DNA of 64,000 nucleotides, taken from GCA-2687025 sp964473525 (GTDB lineage: Bacteria > Poribacteria > WGA-4E > GCA-2687025). Of this stretch, positions 24,714 through 33,794 are shown piece after piece. The position numbers and the translations under genes were made by a program. The notes under the pieces were generated by a model that was given only the letters and a program-made list of their open reading frames with translations, searched no databases and had not been told where the DNA came from. Location: NCBI GenBank assembly GCA_964473525.1, contig CAYYPK010000002.1, positions 186,001-250,000 on the forward strand, in the 5' to 3' direction. Position 1 is the stretch's first letter, and every line of letters begins with the position of its first letter.

Positions 24714-25756
24714 AGTGGCCTTGGACGCGCGCCCGATCCCGCGAGCAGTTGCTGTCCGACCACTTCGACGGCGCACTGCGCGGCCGCGAGGCGAGGGACG
24801 TCGAGGCGGACGCGACCGGAAGCGACGACGCCCAGCAGCGATTGGCGGAATATGCGCGGCTGCGGGACGCCGTACGAGGCCCCGAGCCCGCGAGGGACGA
24901 CCAGTCGGACGAGGCGTATCTCGCCGCCGTGATGGCGCGAGTTGCCGCTGGAGCCGCCGAGGAGCCGGCATTGCGCGCGCGCCGCTACTGGCTACTCGCT
25001 CCCGCCTCGGGACTGGCGCTGGCGGCCATCGCCTTCGTCGTATGGCGAGTCGTGGCCCCGGCTGACGAGCCGCTCGCAGTGTTCGAGAGAGGGCGCGCCT
25101 CCGCGGCCCCGGCCTACGGCGCCGTCGTCGAGGAACGAGAGTCAACTGCGCTGAGCAAGCAGGGAGAAGCTGTCGTGGCTGAGGAACTAGCGCTCGCGAG
25201 CAAGCCGTCGGCCCCGGTCACGGCACTCGTGGCGCCCGCGCCAGATCCGGTGGCAGGCGCGACCGCGCGCGGCGCCGAGATCGACCAACCAGCGCGGGAC
25301 GCCCTCGTCACCCTCAGATCAGGAGACCAGGCGCCCACGCCCGGCGCCTCCGCGTCGCACGAGGCGAAGTTGCTGCCGTACAGGCTGCGGATCGTCGACT
25401 CCAGCGGGGAGACGCATTCGGCAGGTCTACAGGCCGGAGCGGAGCTGACGTTCAGCCGCAGCGGCGTCCGGCACACGGTGTCCGTCGGACGTGAGGACGA
25501 CGGTCGCTGGTCCGTCGCCAGCGCGTACCAGGACGAGGGCGCGTTGGTGGCCGCGGAGCGGCGGGAGCGGCTCTTCCGTCTTTCCGGGGCCAGTGTGGCC
25601 GAGGTAGCTTCCCACGCGCCGTTGGCGAGGTTCCGCATCGCGCAGCCTCTCGTAGGAACCGACCGCATATACGCCGAGGTCGTCGCGACAGGGGTTGCCC
25701 CACGGAAAGCGGGCGCGACCGTGTCTGAGGAAGGATCTGAAGATGCCCCGGAGTAG
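24710..25756 (+). CDS. Membrane-anchored anti-sigma-like protein
   Basis: A 348-residue protein. Residues 1-70 form a small helical domain (L-L-S-D-H-F-D-G-A-L, then L-A-E-Y-A-R-L-R-D-A-V-R) like an anti-sigma domain but without the H-x3-C-x2-C zinc ligands. One transmembrane helix follows near 98-118 (W-L-L-A-P-A-S-G-L-A-L-A-A-I-A-F). A ~230-residue Ala/Pro-rich outer part then includes a beta-rich region near the end. Position directly after an ECF sigma gene and this topology suggest it holds the sigma factor until an envelope signal arrives. The GTG start has AGGAAGGGG upstream. The last 14 bases overlap the alpha-2-macroglobulin gene. Confidence 0.72.
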   Translation: MKWPWTRARSREQLLSDHFDGALRGREARDVEADATGSDDAQQRLAEYARLRDAVRGPEPARDDQSDEAYLAAVMARVAAGAAEEPALRARRYWLLAPASGLALAAIAFVVWRVVAPADEPLAVFERGRASAAPAYGAVVEERESTALSKQGEAVVAEELALASKPSAPVTALVAPAPDPVAGATARGAEIDQPARDALVTLRSGDQAPTPGASASHEAKLLPYRLRIVDSSGETHSAGLQAGAELTFSRSGVRHTVSVGREDDGRWSVASAYQDEGALVAAERRERLFRLSGASVAEVASHAPLARFRIAQPLVGTDRIYAEVVATGVAPRKAGATVSEEGSEDAPE

Positions 25757-28700
25757 CCGAGTGCCTTCAGCCCTTGCCCTTGCCCTTGCGATAGCCGCGA
25801 TGTGCGTCATCGGCGCCGGGCCAGTCGGCGATGCGGCCCCCCGGCCCGCGAACACGGCCGCGGACGGGGAGACGCTCGCGCTGCTCCTGTATGCCGAGGG
25901 AACAACCGTGGGCGGGCGCCTGCCCATCGCGACGCTGGCTCCCGGCCGCGAGTTGGCGCGGGATGTCGCTGATCGCATCGCCGCCTACACGCACCTGACA
26001 ACGACCGTGAAGGTCATTGACCGGCTCGACGGTCTGTCCGTTGCCTCCACCCCGGTACTGCTCATCGGCGAGACGCCAGACGATGCGGGCTCTCACGCAT
26101 GGCTCAGCGGATACATGCGCGCGGGCGGCTTCGTGGTCCTGGCGCCGGAGCGGTGGGACGGAGCGCAGGAGTTGCGCGATTGGCTACAGCGCGCCGCGCC
26201 GGGCGCCGCCCTCGCCGAGGCAAGTCACACCGCGCTGACCCAGGATGACGACCTTCTCCCGGAGACGCTGCGCGCGACCCTCGCCAGCGCGGGCGCAGTG
26301 GACGCTCTGCGGCTGGACGGCGAGGCGCGCTTGGTGGCGCCGCGATCCATTAACCCGTCGGACGGTGTGCGAACCGGCGAGCGCCGGGTAAGCATGGCCG
26401 CCGCGATGGCCCTGGCGGGCGCCCTTCGGTCTCCCAACGCGCGAAGACTCACCAGGAACCCGATCGACGTCGAGGCGACGCGTTACGGCGACCACCTCTT
26501 CATCAACTTGGCGCTTACCGACCTCGAGCGTGACAACGCGCCTGTCGTCACGCTAACGAACGCGCGAGGCGACGAGTGGACACCCATACGCCTGAATCCC
26601 GCCACCGACGAGTTCGCCGCAGAGATTGCCGACCCCATGTTCGATCCGGCGGCCTACTGGGCCCGAGTATCGTGGCCGGGGCGGCCGCCTCTGGAGCGGG
26701 TCGTGCGACTGTCAGACATCATGGGCAGCGTCGACACGGAGGTGCTGGGGCAGGACGTCTGGTCCGCCGGTAGTCCGGCCGCGGTGCGCGTCATCGTGCG
26801 GGATAGCGCCACGGCAGAGCCCATCCCGCGGGCGAAGATCAACGCGAGCGTTCTCGCGGGCGAACAGCGGCTCGCGGGGGTTGCCACGAACGCGGACGCC
26901 GCGGGTTCCGCCGACATCAGATTCCATCTACCAGCGACGTTCGAGGGCGACGCCACCCTCGTGGTGCAGGTCGAGTCTCGCATCGGGGACGATGTCCTGC
27001 GGCAGGACATCCGTGTCCTGGCGAATCGCAAGACGTTGCTCACTACGGACAAGCCCATCTATCAGCCGGGCCAGCGCATGCACCTGCGCTCTCTCACGCT
27101 GCGCGCGGGCGACCTCGCCGCGATTGGGGGCGACCGCGTCACGTTCGAGGTCGAGGACGCTAAGGGGAACAAGGTCTACAAGCGGCCCGCGACGCGGAAC
27201 GCGTTTGGTGTCGCCTCCGCCCAGTTCGACCTCGCCAATGAGGTGAACATGGGCGTCTACACAGTACGCGTCGTCGACGGGGAGTGGAGCCAGGAGAAGG
27301 CGGTCACCGTCGAGCGGTACGTCCTGCCGAAGTTCCGCGTTACCGTCGACTTCGACCGCTCGGATTATGCACCGGGCGCCGTCGTGACGGGCGCCGTCCA
27401 GGCGGACTACCTGTTCGGCAAGCCCGTGGCCGGTGGGTCCGTCCACATCGTCGCGTCCAAGTTCGACGTCGGCTGGGACCGCTTCTCGCGCATCGACGGC
27501 CGCACGGACGACTCCGGCTCGTACGCGTTCGAATTGGACCTACCGACGTACTTCGCCGGCTTGCCCCTGGACGCCGGCGACAGCTTCGTGCAGTTCGAGG
27601 TGACCGTGACAGACGGCGCCACCCATGAAGAGACCGTCACGGTCAGCCGTCCCGTGACGCGCGTGCCGTTGCAGGTTGTTCTGGCGCCGGAGAGCGGAGA
27701 GCTGGCGCCCGGGCTGGTGAACGAGCTGTACGCAGTCGTGACGACTCCAAAGGGCGACCCGGTCGAGGCGGGCGTCACGGTCACGCTTGGTGGCGTCACG
27801 CGTGAAGCCGCGTCCGACGCAATGGGCGTCGCCGAGTTCACCTTCCGCCCGGAGGCCGGCGAGACCACCGCGTTCGTTGTCGTGCGCACGCCCAACGGCG
27901 ACAAGCTAGAGCGTGAGATCGCGCTTGACGAAGCGGCGGGTGGCCTCCTGCTCAGACCAAGCGTGGCCCTCGCGCGCGTTGGAGATGTCGTGGACGTAAC
28001 GGCCCACTCACCGCGGGCCGACGGGTGGGTGTACCTCGACGTTATCCGCCGAGGGCAGACCGTTCGCACCCGGTCGGCGGTCGTCCGCCAACACGGGGCG
28101 AGCATGTCGTTCGCGGTCGAGGCGGAGGATGTGGGCACGCTGGAGCTACACGCGTACCAGCCTGGGGTGGACGGCGAGATGCGTCGTGACACGCGTCTCG
28201 TGCACGTTTCTCCCGCCGACGCTCTCACCATCGACGTGCGGCCCTCCGCCGACGTGTACCTGCCGGGCGAAGACGCAGACGTTCGCTTTCACGTGACGGA
28301 TGCGGAAGGCCATCCGGTCATGGCGGCCCTTGGCATCCACATCGTCGACGAGAGCGTGTTCGCGCGGCAGGAGATGCAACCCGGGCTGGAGCGTGTCTTC
28401 TTCCTTTTGGAGGAAGAACTCATGCGTCCGAAAGTCGAGGTGCACGGGTTCATGCCGGAGTCCGTGGCTGAGACGCCGCCGGCGGACGAGCCGATCTCGG
28501 CGCGACGCGAACAGGCGGCGCGCGTCCTGTTTGCCGCTGCCGAGGGCGTGCACCGAGCCCACTCGCTCAGCGTCCAGACACGACACGCCAAGGACTCCGC
28601 CATCGCCGCCGACATACGCAAGATGTGCGACCCGCTGGTGGCCCGCATCGTCGCTGGCTTGGCCGACTACATGGAAGCCCGGCAGCCGCGCCCGCGCGCT

Positions 28701-31190
28701 GACCTTGCCACCGTCGAGGAGTTGATGCGCGAGGGCGTCCTCACCCGCGACGAGATGCGCGACCCGTGGGGCGGCGCCGTGGTCGTCGTAGATGGCAGGG
28801 TACGCACGCCCGGCCCGGATCGTGTCCTCGGGACGTCGGACGATCCAGACCTGACCGATGCCATGCCTGCTCGCCTCGCACGTGGTGGCGTCGTGGCGTG
28901 GTCCCGGCTGGACCGAGGACGCGCGAACGCGCGCGCCCTCGAGAGCGACCGGCTACAGTTCGCGGACGGCCCTGATGCCGCGCGCGTCGAGGCGCTGGTG
29001 ACGCTAAGAGCTGGGGCCGAGATGGCCGGTATGAAGACTGCGGCCACGGCATCGCTGGATGTCGCGCCTACCCGCGTGCGGGAGTTCTTCCCCGAGACGC
29101 TGCTGTCGGTCCCGTCTCTGCTTACAGACGAGGCAGGAGACGCTACGCTGTCCGTGCCGCTCGCCGACTCCATCACGACGTGGCGCATGACGTCCATGGC
29201 CTCCGCGATGGACGGTCGCCTTGGTAGCGTCAGCACGGGGATCCGCGTCTTCCAGGACTTCTTCGTCGACCTCGACCTGCCTGTCGCGTTGACCGTTGGC
29301 GACGAAGTCAGCGTGCCCGTCGCGCTCTACAACTATCTGGACGGGCCGCAGAAGGTGCGGCTCGAACTCGAAGCTGGCGATTGGTTCGACGTGTCAGGGC
29401 CGTCGGAGGTCATCGCGGATCTGGAGGCGTCGGAGGTGTCCGCGCGATACTTCCGCATAGTAGCAAGGAAGCCGGGGCGCGGCGCTCTCACCGTGCGCGC
29501 CTTCGGATCGGAGATGGCGGACGCGGTACGCCGCACGGTCGAAGTGGCGCCCAATGGGCGACGTGTCGAGACGGTCATCAACGGGCGCGTTGCGGACGGC
29601 GCCACACACACGCTGGGCATCCCGGCGGGAGCCGTGCCGGACTCCGCTCAGATGTTCGTTAGGCTCCATCCAGGCGTTTTTAGCCAGATCGTCGACGGCC
29701 TCGACGCCGTCCTGCAGATGCCCCATGGATGCTTCGAGCAGACGTCCTCGACCACGTATCCGAACATCCTCGCGCTGCAGTACATGCGCGCCACGGGTCA
29801 GAACACCCCTGATGTGCAGATGAAGGCGCAGCAGTACATCGGACTGGGGTACCAGCGGCTCCTGTCGTTCGAGGTAGACGGCGGCGGCTTCGAGTGGTTC
29901 GGAAACGCGCCGGCGAACACCGTGCTGACAGCGTACGGTCTGCTGGAATTCACCGACATGGCGGACGTTCACGAAGTGGACCCCGACGTCATCGCGCGCA
30001 CGCGGCACTTCCTCCTGACGCGGCAGCAGGCGGACGGGTCGTGGCAGCCAGACCCGGCGTTCCTGCACGCCGAGAGCTGGGGTCGCATCCAGGACAGCGC
30101 CCTCCTCCCAACCGCGTACGTGACGTGGGCGCTTGCCGCCAGCGGTCTCGCGCCCGACGCGCTCGCCCCGGCCGTTCGGTACCTGCGTGACAACTGGGAA
30201 TCAACTGACGAAGCGTATACGCTGGGGATCCTCGCGAACGCCCTCGGAGCGGCAGCGCCTGAGAGCCGCTTGGTAGGTCGCGTCCTCGACCGGCTCGCGG
30301 GTCTGGCGGTCGTGGATGGCGAGGCGGCACATTGGGGGTCCGACATCCCCACGATCACGCACGCGCGCGGCCCAGGAGCCACCCTGGAGACCACTGCGAT
30401 GGCCGCGCTCGCACTGGCGAGCTCCGACGCGAAGCCTCGCGTACTGGGGCAGGCGCTCCAGTACCTGGTGGAGAACCGAGACGTCCGCGGGACATGGCAC
30501 ACGACGCAGGCCACGATCCTCGCGCTGAAGGCGCTCCTCGCGGGCGCGGACGCCACGGGAACCGTCGACGCTGACGTGACCGTGCGCGTCGACGGCTCTG
30601 AGTTCCAGCGGATTGCCATCACGCCAGACGATTCCGACGTCACGCGGCTCATCGACATCGGCGCCGTGGGCGAGGGCGCGCACGCGGTCAGCTTCGAGGT
30701 CGACGGACGCGGAAGGCCGCTATTCCAGGCAGTTGCTCGCTACCACGTGCCGTGGCAAGTGGCGCCCATGGCGACCGACGGCGCGCCACATGGCGACGCG
30801 TCAGGGCTGGAGGTCAGCGTCCGGTACGATCGCGCGACGATGGAGAAGGACGACACGGTGGGAGTCGAGTGCCGCGTCACGAACACCGGCCAGCAACCCG
30901 CGATGATGGTCGTGGTCGACATCGGCGTGCCGCCTGGTTTCGCGGTTGACACGTCCAGCTTCGAGGCGATGGTAGCGAAGGGCGTCGTTCAGAAGTACGA
31001 GATCACCCCGCGACAGATCATCGTCTACTTCGACGAGCTGAAGCCCGGCCTGCCCACGCCTCTCAAGTACAGTCTTCGCGCGAAGTACCCTGTCCGCGCC
31101 AAGACACGTCCGACGAAGGCTTACGAGTACTACAACCCCAACAGGATGGCGCTCGCGGCGCCCGTGGACATCCTGGTCCTGGCTCCCTGA
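25743..31190 (+). CDS. Alpha-2-macroglobulin family protein with thioester and pseudopilin-like insert
   Basis: A 1,815-residue exported protein with an N-terminal signal peptide (A-L-A-L-A-L-A-I-A-A-M-C-V-I-G). MG-type beta domains include T-D-K-P-I-Y-Q-P-G-Q near residue 435. The thioester-domain motif P-H-G-C-F-E-Q has Cys at ~1330 and Gln at ~1333, so covalent protease trapping should be possible. Residues ~960-1040, before the A2M middle domain, carry a helical stretch ending in D-P-W-G-G and G-P-D-R-V-L-G-T-S-D-D, as in type II secretion pseudopilins. The cysteine in A-A-M-C is not a proper lipobox, so it is likely periplasmic or surface but not a classic lipoprotein. ATG 25743 has AGGAAGGA upstream. 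No pbpC is adjacent; the sigma/anti-sigma pair precedes it instead. Confidence 0.92.
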   Translation: MPRSSRVPSALALALAIAAMCVIGAGPVGDAAPRPANTAADGETLALLLYAEGTTVGGRLPIATLAPGRELARDVADRIAAYTHLTTTVKVIDRLDGLSVASTPVLLIGETPDDAGSHAWLSGYMRAGGFVVLAPERWDGAQELRDWLQRAAPGAALAEASHTALTQDDDLLPETLRATLASAGAVDALRLDGEARLVAPRSINPSDGVRTGERRVSMAAAMALAGALRSPNARRLTRNPIDVEATRYGDHLFINLALTDLERDNAPVVTLTNARGDEWTPIRLNPATDEFAAEIADPMFDPAAYWARVSWPGRPPLERVVRLSDIMGSVDTEVLGQDVWSAGSPAAVRVIVRDSATAEPIPRAKINASVLAGEQRLAGVATNADAAGSADIRFHLPATFEGDATLVVQVESRIGDDVLRQDIRVLANRKTLLTTDKPIYQPGQRMHLRSLTLRAGDLAAIGGDRVTFEVEDAKGNKVYKRPATRNAFGVASAQFDLANEVNMGVYTVRVVDGEWSQEKAVTVERYVLPKFRVTVDFDRSDYAPGAVVTGAVQADYLFGKPVAGGSVHIVASKFDVGWDRFSRIDGRTDDSGSYAFELDLPTYFAGLPLDAGDSFVQFEVTVTDGATHEETVTVSRPVTRVPLQVVLAPESGELAPGLVNELYAVVTTPKGDPVEAGVTVTLGGVTREAASDAMGVAEFTFRPEAGETTAFVVVRTPNGDKLEREIALDEAAGGLLLRPSVALARVGDVVDVTAHSPRADGWVYLDVIRRGQTVRTRSAVVRQHGASMSFAVEAEDVGTLELHAYQPGVDGEMRRDTRLVHVSPADALTIDVRPSADVYLPGEDADVRFHVTDAEGHPVMAALGIHIVDESVFARQEMQPGLERVFFLLEEELMRPKVEVHGFMPESVAETPPADEPISARREQAARVLFAAAEGVHRAHSLSVQTRHAKDSAIAADIRKMCDPLVARIVAGLADYMEARQPRPRADLATVEELMREGVLTRDEMRDPWGGAVVVVDGRVRTPGPDRVLGTSDDPDLTDAMPARLARGGVVAWSRLDRGRANARALESDRLQFADGPDAARVEALVTLRAGAEMAGMKTAATASLDVAPTRVREFFPETLLSVPSLLTDEAGDATLSVPLADSITTWRMTSMASAMDGRLGSVSTGIRVFQDFFVDLDLPVALTVGDEVSVPVALYNYLDGPQKVRLELEAGDWFDVSGPSEVIADLEASEVSARYFRIVARKPGRGALTVRAFGSEMADAVRRTVEVAPNGRRVETVINGRVADGATHTLGIPAGAVPDSAQMFVRLHPGVFSQIVDGLDAVLQMPHGCFEQTSSTTYPNILALQYMRATGQNTPDVQMKAQQYIGLGYQRLLSFEVDGGGFEWFGNAPANTVLTAYGLLEFTDMADVHEVDPDVIARTRHFLLTRQQADGSWQPDPAFLHAESWGRIQDSALLPTAYVTWALAASGLAPDALAPAVRYLRDNWESTDEAYTLGILANALGAAAPESRLVGRVLDRLAGLAVVDGEAAHWGSDIPTITHARGPGATLETTAMAALALASSDAKPRVLGQALQYLVENRDVRGTWHTTQATILALKALLAGADATGTVDADVTVRVDGSEFQRIAITPDDSDVTRLIDIGAVGEGAHAVSFEVDGRGRPLFQAVARYHVPWQVAPMATDGAPHGDASGLEVSVRYDRATMEKDDTVGVECRVTNTGQQPAMMVVVDIGVPPGFAVDTSSFEAMVAKGVVQKYEITPRQIIVYFDELKPGLPTPLKYSLRAKYPVRAKTRPTKAYEYYNPNRMALAAPVDILVLAP

Positions 31191-31207
31191 CGTTGCAGGT
31201 GAGTGTA

Positions 31208-31256
31208 GCGCCGCGCGCGCGGCCCGGGCGCCGCCAATCGACTGAGCGCGCGGCGC
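31208..31256. terminator. Nested inverted repeat after the macroglobulin gene
   Basis: An exact 11-base inverted repeat, GCGCCGCGCGC (31208-31218) with GCGCGCGGCGC (31246-31256), encloses a second stem GCGGC/GCCGC (31219-31223 and 31230-31234). It begins 18 bases after the stop. There is no T-tract, so it may act as an RNA-stabilising or factor-dependent end rather than an intrinsic terminator. Confidence 0.4.
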
Positions 31257-31353
31257 CGAGCCTCCAGGTTGACCCCCTTCACCCCCGCCGCTAAACTTCG
31301 TCGTGCCTTCACCGAACCGCCACGCAGTCTAGCTACGCCACCCTGGACGCCCC

Positions 31354-32205
31354 ATGCCGCTTCGCGTAGGTATCGCGCAATTCGCCCCCACGCTGGGCGA
31401 TATGGACCGCAACCTCGCCCTGATCCTGGAACGCGTGAAGTTGGCGATGCGGGAGGGCGTGCAATTGCTCGTCTTCCCCGAGCTGGCGCTGACCGGGTAC
31501 ACGCTGAAGGACATGGTTCCCGCGGTAGCGCAACGCCGCGATTCGCCAGCCATGCTCGAACTCGCCTCGGCGAGCGAGGACATCTCTCTCGTCGTCGGCT
31601 TCGTCGAGGAGTCGGACGACTACTGCTTCTACAACGCCGCCGCGTACTTCGAGGGCGGCGAGCTGCTGCACGTGCACCGCAAGGTGTACTTGCCAACATA
31701 CGGCATGTTCGAGGAGAACCGGTACCTCGCCAGCGGCGACCGGCTGCGCGCGTTCGACACGCGCCACGGCCGCATGGCGATGCTCATCTGCGAGGACATG
31801 TGGCACCCCTCGGCGCCGTACATCACGTCGCAGGATGGCTGCGAGACACTCATTGGCATTGCATCCAGCCCGGCGCGCGGCGTGCAGGACGACGACGATG
31901 TGTACAGCGCGAAGGCGTGGCGCGCGCTGAACCACGTGTACGCGCACTTCTTCGGGCAGTATGTCGTCTTCGCGAATCGCGTTGGGTTCGAGGACGGCGT
32001 GGCGTACTGGGGCGGCTCGGAGATCGTGGGGCCGGGCGGCGAGATCGTCGCCCGCGCGTGCCAACTCGAGGAGGAGCTCCTCGTCGGCACGCTCAGTTCC
32101 GAACGGGTGCGTCGCGCCCGCATCGTGTCTCCGCTGCTCAGAGATGAACGCCTGGACATCACGATGCGCGAGCTGGACCGCATCCACGCCGAGAGGATGC
32201 GATAG
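31354..32205 (+). CDS. Nitrilase-superfamily amidase, glutaminase partner of NadE
   Basis: A 283-residue carbon-nitrogen hydrolase. The Cys-Glu-Lys triad is visible: E43 in F-P-E-L-A-L-T-G-Y, K110 in H-R-K-V-Y-L-P, and C146 in L-I-C-E-D-M-W-H-P. The E-L-A-L-T-G-Y, T-Y-G-M-F-E-E and C-E-D-M-W-H-P sequences resemble the glutaminase domain of glutamine-dependent NAD+ synthetases. The nadE gene begins three bases after this stop. I infer that the two proteins together make the glutamine-dependent enzyme that is a single chain in many bacteria. No signal peptide. Confidence 0.85.
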   Translation: MPLRVGIAQFAPTLGDMDRNLALILERVKLAMREGVQLLVFPELALTGYTLKDMVPAVAQRRDSPAMLELASASEDISLVVGFVEESDDYCFYNAAAYFEGGELLHVHRKVYLPTYGMFEENRYLASGDRLRAFDTRHGRMAMLICEDMWHPSAPYITSQDGCETLIGIASSPARGVQDDDDVYSAKAWRALNHVYAHFFGQYVVFANRVGFEDGVAYWGGSEIVGPGGEIVARACQLEEELLVGTLSSERVRRARIVSPLLRDERLDITMRELDRIHAERMR

Positions 32206-32208
32206 CCC

Positions 32209-33075
32209 ATGGCGGCTTCAGACGCTCCTACGCACGCGCCGACGAAACCTCACCCCGACGTGCTGCTGCTCAACCCAGACCGCGCGGCGCCCATCCTGCA
32301 CGGCTTCATCGTCGACGAGGTGCGCAAGGTCTCCATGTCATCGGTCGTGGTGAACCTGTCCGGCGGGATAGACTCCGCCGTGTCCACCGTGCTGGCCGCG
32401 CAGGCGCTGGGGCCGGAGAACGTGTGCGCCCTCATGCTGCCCTACGAGACCAGTCACCCGGATAGCCTCGCGGACGCCGAGGAGCTCGTGGAGCAACTCG
32501 GGATCGAGTCGAGGACGATCACCATCTCCGAGCAGGTCGATCCGTACTTCGCGAAGTTCCCGGACATGACGACGCTGCGGCGCGCCAACAAGATGGCGCG
32601 TGAACGCATGACGATCCTGTACGACCAGTCTCAGGCGTTCTCCGCCCTGCCCCTTGGCACCAGCAACAAGACGGAGCTTCTGCTGGGGTACGGCACAATC
32701 TTCGGTGACATGGCGTCCGCGCTGAACCCGATCGGCGACCTGTACAAGACGCAGACGTGGCAGATCGCCCGGGAGATCGGCGTGCCGGAGAAGATCATCG
32801 ACAAGCCGCCGACCGCGGACCTGTGGCCAGGGCAAACCGACGAGAACGAGCTCGGCTTCACGTACGCGGATGTCGACCTGCTGCTGTACCACATGGTGGA
32901 CCACCGCTACTCGCGCGCGGAACTCATTGAGACGGGATTCGACGCGGACTTCGTCGACGAGGTGACGCGACGCGTGCGCAACTCGCAGTTCAAGCGGCGG
33001 CTCCCGCTCATCGCGAAGCTATCCACGCGGACGATCACGACGGACTTCCGGTACCCCAGAGACTGGGGCAGATGA
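32209..33075 (+). CDS. nadE: NAD+ synthase
   Basis: A 288-residue ATP-pyrophosphatase that amidates deamido-NAD+. The P-loop S-G-G-I-D-S-A-V-S is at 51-59. G-T-S-N-K-T-E-L-L-L-G-Y, T-I-F-G-D-M-A-S-A-L-N-P-I-G-D-L-Y-K-T and K-P-P-T-A-D-L-W-P-G-Q-T-D-E form the NaAD and ATP sites. It lacks a fused glutaminase domain; the free-standing amidase directly upstream probably supplies ammonia. Its stop overlaps the rsmI start (ATGA). Confidence 0.95.
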   Translation: MAASDAPTHAPTKPHPDVLLLNPDRAAPILHGFIVDEVRKVSMSSVVVNLSGGIDSAVSTVLAAQALGPENVCALMLPYETSHPDSLADAEELVEQLGIESRTITISEQVDPYFAKFPDMTTLRRANKMARERMTILYDQSQAFSALPLGTSNKTELLLGYGTIFGDMASALNPIGDLYKTQTWQIAREIGVPEKIIDKPPTADLWPGQTDENELGFTYADVDLLLYHMVDHRYSRAELIETGFDADFVDEVTRRVRNSQFKRRLPLIAKLSTRTITTDFRYPRDWGR

Positions 33076-33794
33076 GCGCGCTGTACGTGGTCAGCACGCC
33101 GATCGGGAACCTTGAAGACATCACGTACCGCGCAGTGCGCATCCTGGGCGAAGTGGACCTCATCGCCGCCGAGGACACGCGGCACACGCGCAAGCTCCTG
33201 AACGCGTACGACATCACGACTCCAACGACCAGCCTGCACAGCCACAACGAGCGCGGCAAGGCGGCGTCGCTCCTTCGGCGCATCGAGGACGGCGAGGACA
33301 TCGCGCTGGTGAGCGACGGAGGCACGCCGGGCATATCGGATCCCGGTGGACGCCTCATACGCGCTGCCATTGAGATGGACATTGATGTCGTCCCAGCGCC
33401 GGGAGCGTGCGCGTGCGTGGCGGCGGCGTCCGTCGCGGGGCTACCCATGGCGCAGTTCCACTACGCGGGCTTCTGCTCGCCGAAGTCCGGGCGGCGCCGA
33501 CGGCGGCTGGAATCGCTGCGGGAGATAGAGGCGACGCTCGTCTTTTACGAGTCGCCCCACCGAGTGCGCCGGTTTCTGGACGACGCCGCCGACATATACG
33601 GGCCGCGTCAGGCGGTTGTCGCGCGCGAGCTCACGAAGATACACGAGGAGTTCCTACGCGGCTCCCTGACACAGCTGCGCGAACACTTCGAGAAGACGAA
33701 CCCACGCGGCGAATTCACGATCCTCATACACGGCTGCGGCGATGAGCAAGCAGACACACCAACCGACGACGGTGGCGGAGCAGAGGGCGCGTGA
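33072..33794 (+). CDS. rsmI: 16S rRNA (cytidine1402-2'-O)-methyltransferase RsmI
   Basis: A 240-residue SAM-dependent methylase of the tetrapyrrole-methylase fold. The N-terminal V-V-S-T-P-I-G-N-L-E-D-I-T, A-A-E-D-T-R-H-T, S-H-N-E-R and L-V-S-D-G-G-T-P-G-I-S-D-P-G are diagnostic, as is Y-E-S-P-H-R. It modifies the decoding centre of 16S rRNA. The C-terminus is slightly shorter than in E. coli and ends in a low-complexity tail. The next gene starts inside its last 53 bases. Confidence 0.95.
   Translation: MSALYVVSTPIGNLEDITYRAVRILGEVDLIAAEDTRHTRKLLNAYDITTPTTSLHSHNERGKAASLLRRIEDGEDIALVSDGGTPGISDPGGRLIRAAIEMDIDVVPAPGACACVAAASVAGLPMAQFHYAGFCSPKSGRRRRRLESLREIEATLVFYESPHRVRRFLDDAADIYGPRQAVVARELTKIHEEFLRGSLTQLREHFEKTNPRGEFTILIHGCGDEQADTPTDDGGGAEGA

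Noticed and set aside
25743..25850. Lipoprotein signal on the macroglobulin
   Set aside because: The cysteine is preceded by Met, which does not fit a lipobox; an ordinary signal peptide is more likely.
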